Part shown: piece after piece, positions 4,772-9,048 of the stretch
How the letters are laid out: each line of letters opens with the position of its first letter
Position numbering within the stretch: the first letter of the stretch is position 1
Assembly (NCBI GenBank): GCA_002385665.1
Contig: DGDX01000004.1
Coordinates: 25,191 to 34,238, forward strand
DNA: 9,048 nucleotides
Direction: 5' to 3'
DNA from: Firmicutes bacterium UBA3941
GTDB lineage: Bacteria; Bacillota; Clostridia; Caldicoprobacterales; UBA3941
Notes under the pieces: generated by a model
What the model was told of the DNA's origin: nothing
Seen by the model: the letters and a program-made list of their open reading frames with translations, nothing else
Databases searched by the model: none
Made by a program: the position numbers and the translations under genes

Positions 4772-6521
4772 GCATATTATTAAACGGATATTGGGCTATC
4801 TGGGACGATATAAAGGCAAATTTATAGCCGCTATAGCCCTTTTAATTATGTTTATTGCTCTCAATATGGTTTCCCCATACATCTCCAAGCTTATGGTAGA
4901 CGAGGTGATTCGTGGGGGAGATCGCAGATTATTCATAGTATTATTGTTTGCTATCCTAATAGTCGCAGCTATTAGGGGGATAGTCCAGTACTTGCGGGGC
5001 TACTTTCTGGAAAGCGTGTCCCAAAGCTTACTATATGATCTTAGAAATGAAATGTTTACCCATCTACAGGGCCAATCCTTCACGTATTTCGATGACAACC
5101 GTGTGGGGGAACTTATGTCAAGAATGACAGGTGATCTTGAAGGGATAAGAGCATTTATAGCCGGTGGGGTACCAGTTCTCCTGGAGAATTTTATATACTT
5201 TATCGGTACCTCCATTGTGTTATTTTCAATGAATACCAGGCTGGCCCTGGTAAGCCTTGCCGTATCCCCTTTTGTAGCATGGCTTGCATTAAGGTTTGAT
5301 AATCGTATCCGTCCTGTATTTAGTGAAATTAGAGAGCAGCAGGCAGCTCTAAACACTGCTACTCAGGAAAATATAACAGGGGTAAGGGTAGTAAAGGCTT
5401 TTGCCAGAGAGGACTATGAGATCGAAAAATTTGAGAAGGAAAATCGACTTAATCTTGAAAAGAACGTAAAATCGGCCTATATCTGGGCAAAATACTTCCC
5501 TGTTATGGACTTTATTTCGGGATTTTGTTCGGTTGCAGTATTGTGGTACGGAGGACGGATGGTGGCACAAGGAGTTATTACATTGGGTACTTTGGTAGCC
5601 TTTAATAGCTACCTATGGATGCTCATAATGCCCATGAGAATGTTGGGTTGGGTTATCAATATAATGGAACGGGCAGTGACTTCAGGGCAAAGGGTCTTTG
5701 AAATTTTGGATACCGGCTCAATTATAACAGAGAAGGAAAACCCCTACCAATCGGAAACTGTTCAAGGGCATGTTACCTTTGAGAACGTATCCTTACATTA
5801 CAAGGATCAACGAGCCCTGGTTGATATAAGTTTGGATGTGCCGGCGGGGAATACCATTGCTATTATGGGTACAACAGGGGCTGGTAAAACAACTATAATT
5901 AACGCTCTGAATCGTTTTTATGACGTGTCCAGGGGCAGGGTTTTAGTTGATGGGGTTGATGTGAGGGATTGGAAACTCAATGCCCTCAGAGAAAACATAG
6001 GAATAGTCATGCAGGATGTCTTTCTTTTTTCTGCTACCATCGAAGAAAACATCATGTACGGCAACCCGAATGCTACAAGGGAAGAGGTTATTAGGGCAGC
6101 TAAGATTGCCGATGCCCATGATTTTATAATGGAAATGCCCCAAGGTTATGAAACAATAGTCGGGGAACGGGGCACAGGGTTATCTGGGGGTCAAAAGCAA
6201 AGAATTGCAATTGCCAGGGCTATAATTAAGAATCCTAAGATTCTTATCATGGATGATTGTACTTCTGCCGTAGATATGGAAACTGAATTTAAAATTCAAC
6301 AGGCTCTCAAGGGTATTATGGAAGGTCGGACAACATTTATAGTAGCCCACAGGATTTCCTCTGTAAAAGATGCTGACGAAATCATATTGTTGGATGAAGG
6401 ACGCATAATCGAAAGAGGTACGCACCAACAGTTACTTAACAGGAAAGGGGAATACTACAATATTTATTCCCAACAGTATAAAGATTTTAAGGATTTTGAA
6501 GGGGATAGGCAGGTGATATAG
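4770..6521 (+). CDS. ABC exporter half-transporter with degenerate catalytic site (BmrC / TM287-type)
   Basis: This is a 583-residue membrane protein. Residues 1-300 form an ABC exporter type I transmembrane domain, with six hydrophobic segments near 16-36, 53-73, 133-153, 156-176, 245-265 and 271-291. Residues 330-575 are the ATPase domain: Walker A GTTGAGKT (367-374, Lys373), Q-loop Gln415, signature LSGGQ (471-475), Walker B ILIMDD (491-496), D-loop SAVD (499-502) and H-loop His527. The residue that should be the catalytic Glu after Walker B is Asp496 (MDDCTSAVD instead of LDEATS). This is the known mark of the degenerate partner in heterodimeric exporters such as BmrCD, LmrCD and TM287/288. 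The TTG start is supported by AGAGGGGG upstream and by the KRILGYLGRYKGKF N-terminus; the next Met is at residue 27, inside the first helix. The partner gene follows 4 bases after the stop. Likely substrates are drugs or lipid-like compounds; the exact one cannot be read from the sequence. Confidence 0.94.
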   Translation: MHIIKRILGYLGRYKGKFIAAIALLIMFIALNMVSPYISKLMVDEVIRGGDRRLFIVLLFAILIVAAIRGIVQYLRGYFLESVSQSLLYDLRNEMFTHLQGQSFTYFDDNRVGELMSRMTGDLEGIRAFIAGGVPVLLENFIYFIGTSIVLFSMNTRLALVSLAVSPFVAWLALRFDNRIRPVFSEIREQQAALNTATQENITGVRVVKAFAREDYEIEKFEKENRLNLEKNVKSAYIWAKYFPVMDFISGFCSVAVLWYGGRMVAQGVITLGTLVAFNSYLWMLIMPMRMLGWVINIMERAVTSGQRVFEILDTGSIITEKENPYQSETVQGHVTFENVSLHYKDQRALVDISLDVPAGNTIAIMGTTGAGKTTIINALNRFYDVSRGRVLVDGVDVRDWKLNALRENIGIVMQDVFLFSATIEENIMYGNPNATREEVIRAAKIADAHDFIMEMPQGYETIVGERGTGLSGGQKQRIAIARAIIKNPKILIMDDCTSAVDMETEFKIQQALKGIMEGRTTFIVAHRISSVKDADEIILLDEGRIIERGTHQQLLNRKGEYYNIYSQQYKDFKDFEGDRQVI

Positions 6522-6525
6522 GGTG

Positions 6526-8307
6526 ATGAAGAATAGAATAATAGATGATGAGAAACTTGAACAACCGTTTAATAAGGAGCAATTTATAAGGTTGTTAGGC
6601 TATATGAAGCCCTTTACAAAACAGATAATTATTACCCTCCTATTAATGATTGTTGCTGCCATTAGTGGATTGTTAGGGCCTTACTTTTTACAGGTTGCCA
6701 TTGATGAATATATAGAAGTTGCCAACTATAAAGGACTGACCTTGATTACTCTGTTATTCTTAGGTACTAACCTAATTAATATGGCGTGTATGAAGCAGAG
6801 GGTTTATATTATGTCCCTGGTGGGTCAAAAGGTTTTGTACAGAATAAGACAGGATCTTTTTGAACATATCCAGGATTTATCCTTTACCTTCTATGATACA
6901 AGGCCAGCGGGGAAAATACTTGTACGTATAATAAACGATGTAAATTCACTGGGTGATCTTCTGACAAATGGCATAATCAACGTATTGACGGATTTCTTTA
7001 CGTTAATAATAGCTATAATAATTATGGCTTATATCAACCTAAAGTTGACCCTGGTTACTATGAGTACGGTTCCCTTATTAATGATCTTGGTAGGTGTACT
7101 AAAAAGAAGGATTCGACGTAGATGGCAGGAGGTACGGAAAAAGAATTCCAATATGAATGCTTATCTACATGAGAGCTTGGCCGGTATGCGGGTTACCCAA
7201 GCCTTCGTTAGAGAACCTGAGACCAGGCAATTATACAACGAATTAAGCGGAGATATATTTACCACCTGGATGGATGCCATAAAGTTAAACAATCTATTTT
7301 GGCCTGGCATAGAATTGATTGGGGCTCTTGGTGTAGTCCTGGTATATATATTTGGTGTTGGATCTTTAGATAGCAGTACTGTTTCTGTCGGTGTTTTGGT
7401 TGCATTTATTGGGTATGTTTGGAGGATATGGCAGCCTATCAACAACCTTGCTAATTTCTATAATTCTCTTTTAATGGCTATGGCCTCCACCGAAAGGATA
7501 TTTGAACTTCTGGACACAAAGCCTGACATAAAGGATGAAGAGGGCGCTTATCCCATTCCTGATATCCAAGGCGAAGTTAGGTTTGAGAATCTGGAATTTT
7601 ATTACGATCCCGAAAAACCGGTATTGAAAGGTGTCGATTTTGTGGTAAAACCCGGTGAAACCATAGCCTTGGTTGGACCTACAGGGGCGGGTAAGAGCAC
7701 CATTGTAAATTTAATAAGCCGCTTCTATGATCCTATTAAAGGAAGAGTACTTATAGATGGTCACGACATTAAGGGCGTGACTCTAAATTCTCTTAGAAAA
7801 CAGATGGGTGTTATGCTACAGGACAGTTTTATCTTCTCAGGTACAATTATGGATAATATAAGATATGGGAAACTGGATGCTACTGACGAGGAGGTAATGA
7901 ATGCGGCTAAGGTTGTAAATGCCCACGGCTTTATTTCCGAAATGGAAAAGGGATATTACACGGAAGTAAAGGAGAGGGGATCCAGACTATCTCAAGGACA
8001 AAAACAGCTGATCTCATTCGCAAGAGCATTATTGGCAGACCCCAGGATACTAATTCTGGACGAGGCTACTTCCAGTATCGACACGCAAACTGAAATTCTC
8101 GTACAACAAGGGTTGGCTCAGCTATTGAAGGGCAGAACATCCTTTGTTATTGCCCATAGGCTGTCCACCATCAGAAATGCCGACAGAATTATGATTGTGG
8201 ATGAGGGCACAATACTTGAATCAGGAAATCATGATGAACTAATTAAGAAAAAGGGTATTTATTACAATCTATACAAAGCCCAGTACAAGTTCTTAAATGC
8301 GGTATAG
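6526..8307 (+). CDS. ABC exporter half-transporter with intact catalytic site (BmrD / TM288-type)
   Basis: This 593-residue protein is the partner of the preceding half-transporter; together they should make one heterodimeric exporter in the cytoplasmic membrane. The transmembrane domain occupies about 20-325. It is followed by the ATPase domain with Walker A GPTGAGKS (384-391, Lys390), Q-loop Gln432, signature LSQGQ (488-492), Walker B ILILDE (508-513) with catalytic Glu513, D-loop SSID (516-519) and His544. The signature has Gln in place of the first Gly of LSGGQ; it contributes to the site built on the partner's Walker motifs, so that site is doubly non-canonical while the other (Glu513 plus partner LSGGQ) is complete. 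ATG 6526 is taken as the start, with AGGTGAT 8 bases upstream; GTG 6523 directly before it is an equal-frame alternative adding one residue. The close spacing shows the two genes are one operon, which ends at a strong terminator. Confidence 0.95.
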   Translation: MKNRIIDDEKLEQPFNKEQFIRLLGYMKPFTKQIIITLLLMIVAAISGLLGPYFLQVAIDEYIEVANYKGLTLITLLFLGTNLINMACMKQRVYIMSLVGQKVLYRIRQDLFEHIQDLSFTFYDTRPAGKILVRIINDVNSLGDLLTNGIINVLTDFFTLIIAIIIMAYINLKLTLVTMSTVPLLMILVGVLKRRIRRRWQEVRKKNSNMNAYLHESLAGMRVTQAFVREPETRQLYNELSGDIFTTWMDAIKLNNLFWPGIELIGALGVVLVYIFGVGSLDSSTVSVGVLVAFIGYVWRIWQPINNLANFYNSLLMAMASTERIFELLDTKPDIKDEEGAYPIPDIQGEVRFENLEFYYDPEKPVLKGVDFVVKPGETIALVGPTGAGKSTIVNLISRFYDPIKGRVLIDGHDIKGVTLNSLRKQMGVMLQDSFIFSGTIMDNIRYGKLDATDEEVMNAAKVVNAHGFISEMEKGYYTEVKERGSRLSQGQKQLISFARALLADPRILILDEATSSIDTQTEILVQQGLAQLLKGRTSFVIAHRLSTIRNADRIMIVDEGTILESGNHDELIKKKGIYYNLYKAQYKFLNAV

Positions 8308-8312
8308 GCTAT

Positions 8313-8355
8313 TAGGTTCAGAGGCTATGAAATAAGGCCTCTGGACCTATTTTAT
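8313..8355 (+). terminator. Rho-independent terminator of the ABC exporter operon
   Basis: A 13-bp stem TAGGTTCAGAGGC (8313-8325) / GCCTCTGGACCTA (8337-8349), with one G-U pair and an 11-base loop, is followed by TTTTAT. It begins 5 bases after the stop codon and separates the ABC genes from the MFS gene. Confidence 0.85.
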
Positions 8356-8371
8356 AATAAGGTTTTGTATC

Positions 8372-8400
8372 TCGCCAGTGTAGACCTTTTATGCTATAAT
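8372..8400 (+). promoter_or_regulatory. Extended -10 promoter of the MFS transporter gene
   Basis: TGCTATAAT (8392-8400) is a perfect extended -10. TCGCCA (8372-8377) is a 4/6 -35 at 17-base spacing. The predicted start is near 8407, leaving a leader of about 48 bases. Confidence 0.7.
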
Positions 8401-8412
8401 TGTATCCAGTGT
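8375..8412 (+). repeat. Direct repeat CCAGTGT flanking the -10 box
   Basis: CCAGTGT occurs at 8375-8381 and 8406-8412, 31 bases apart (about three helical turns). One copy overlaps the -35 and spacer; the other lies at the predicted transcription start. It might be an operator pair, or chance for a 7-mer. Confidence 0.3.
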
Positions 8413-8454
8413 GTTTTTTCACTAAAGACTGTTTGATTTATGGGGGTTGGATAC

Positions 8455-9048
8455 ATGGTTGAGAGAAGACTAAGGGGTCAATTGCGGGAGACAGGGAATA
8501 TACTTAAAGGCTTTAAGGGCAACGCCAGAGCCTGTCTTATGATGGAACCCTTGTGGGGTATACCCTACAACTTATTTATTACTTATACTTCCGTTTACAT
8601 GGCAGCTTTAGGGTGTACTGAACAGGAGATTGGTCTAATAGCTTCTGTCGGCCTGATATTTCAGATGTTTTTCTCATTGGTTGGTGGTCATATAACGGAC
8701 AAACTTGGGAGAAAGCGCACGAGCCTGTTATTTGCAATCATAAGCTGGAGCATTCCCACCTTAATTTGGGCTATGGCCCAGAACTTTTATTATTTTTTGA
8801 TAGCGGCTATTATAAACAGTGCAGTCAGGGTCGTTCATACCTCATGGACTTGTCTCTTTGTAGAGGACACTCCACCGGGGGAAAGGGTCCATGTATTTAC
8901 CTGGATGCAGATTGCGGGGATATTATCTGGGTTTGTGGCACCGATGGCAGGGTTCTTTGTGGCCAGATACCAGCTTGTACCCGCCGTTAGAGGACTTTAT
9001 TTTTTTGCTTTCTTTTCCATGACCTTTATGTTTATTTTTAGAAACTTT
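8455..9048 (+). CDS. Major Facilitator Superfamily transporter, N-terminal part (3' end outside window)
   Basis: The frame is open from ATG 8455 to the last base (198 residues, no stop), so the gene runs out of the window; an MFS protein is usually about 400 residues. After a basic N-terminus (MVERRLRGQ) the visible part has about six hydrophobic segments, near 30-50, 58-78, 90-108, 109-127, 150-170 and 178-195. Between helices 2 and 3 is the MFS motif A, GGHITDKLGRKR (77-88), the best evidence for the family. ATG 8455 is chosen because GGGGG (8442-8446) lies 8 bases upstream; the in-frame ATG at 8440 has no ribosome binding site. It has its own promoter and follows the ABC terminator, so it is a separate unit. 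MFS proteins move sugars, drugs or other small solutes using proton gradients; the direction and substrate cannot be told from this half. Confidence 0.88.
   Translation, partial: MVERRLRGQLRETGNILKGFKGNARACLMMEPLWGIPYNLFITYTSVYMAALGCTEQEIGLIASVGLIFQMFFSLVGGHITDKLGRKRTSLLFAIISWSIPTLIWAMAQNFYYFLIAAIINSAVRVVHTSWTCLFVEDTPPGERVHVFTWMQIAGILSGFVAPMAGFFVARYQLVPAVRGLYFFAFFSMTFMFIFRNF

Noticed and set aside
4709..4783. A 24-codon open frame (MFEIKLRYCRIL...) overlapping the TTG start of the first ABC gene, a possible BmrB-like leader peptide.
   Set aside because: It has no ribosome binding site, and its ATG lies upstream of the predicted transcription start (near 4737), inside the promoter. It would matter only if transcripts start further upstream.
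8766..8990. A 74-codon open frame on the + strand.
   Set aside because: It lies wholly inside the MFS transporter gene in another frame and has no family-like features; the MFS frame is continuous with motif A and membrane helices.

Overview
The window (about 9 kb, moderately AT-rich) looks like chromosomal DNA from a low-GC, probably anaerobic Firmicute of the Clostridia type. The reasons are purine-rich GAGGGGG-type ribosome binding sites, GTG and TTG starts, sigma-A-like promoters with TATAAT boxes, short U-tract terminators, a SleB-family cell wall hydrolase and a BmrC/BmrD-type (TM287/288-type) ABC exporter pair. I cannot name the genus. All genes lie on the + strand. I found no tRNA, rRNA, insertion sequence, CRISPR array or phage gene, and no intergenic gap exceeds about 215 bases.

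Layout. (1) 1-375 is the C-terminus of an EF-G family protein, probably the stand-alone EF-G-like paralogue, closed by a terminator. (2) 469-1401 is a PfkB-family sugar-phosphate kinase (1-phosphofructokinase / tagatose-6-phosphate kinase type). (3) 1589-2536 is an exported SleB-family peptidoglycan hydrolase with two peptidoglycan-binding domains. It has its own strong promoter, a WalR-like box upstream and a good terminator. (4) 2650-3639 is birA, the biotin protein ligase/repressor. It overlaps by 8 bases with 3632-4558, a P1-family (DmpA/NylC/ThnT) self-cleaving N-terminal nucleophile hydrolase; the two form a translationally coupled pair. (5) 4770-6521 and 6526-8307 are two ABC half-transporters that should form one heterodimeric exporter. 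The first has Asp in place of the catalytic Walker B Glu and the second has the intact Glu, as in BmrCD, LmrCD and TM287/288. They have their own promoter and a strong terminator. (6) 8455 to the window end is the N-terminal half of a Major Facilitator Superfamily transporter. It has no stop inside the window and carries its own extended -10 promoter.

How the genes relate. The window is a row of short, separately promoted units rather than one pathway. The cell wall hydrolase carries signals of vegetative, wall-stress-type control (WalR-like repeat plus sigma-A promoter) rather than a sporulation promoter. The ABC pair and the MFS gene are neighbouring exporter-type units. I see no clearly new defence or mobile system. 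The most useful leads are the WalR-like box of the SleB-family gene, the birA/P1-hydrolase coupling (possible biotin salvage, speculative), and the palindromes and competing hairpins in front of the ABC pair.
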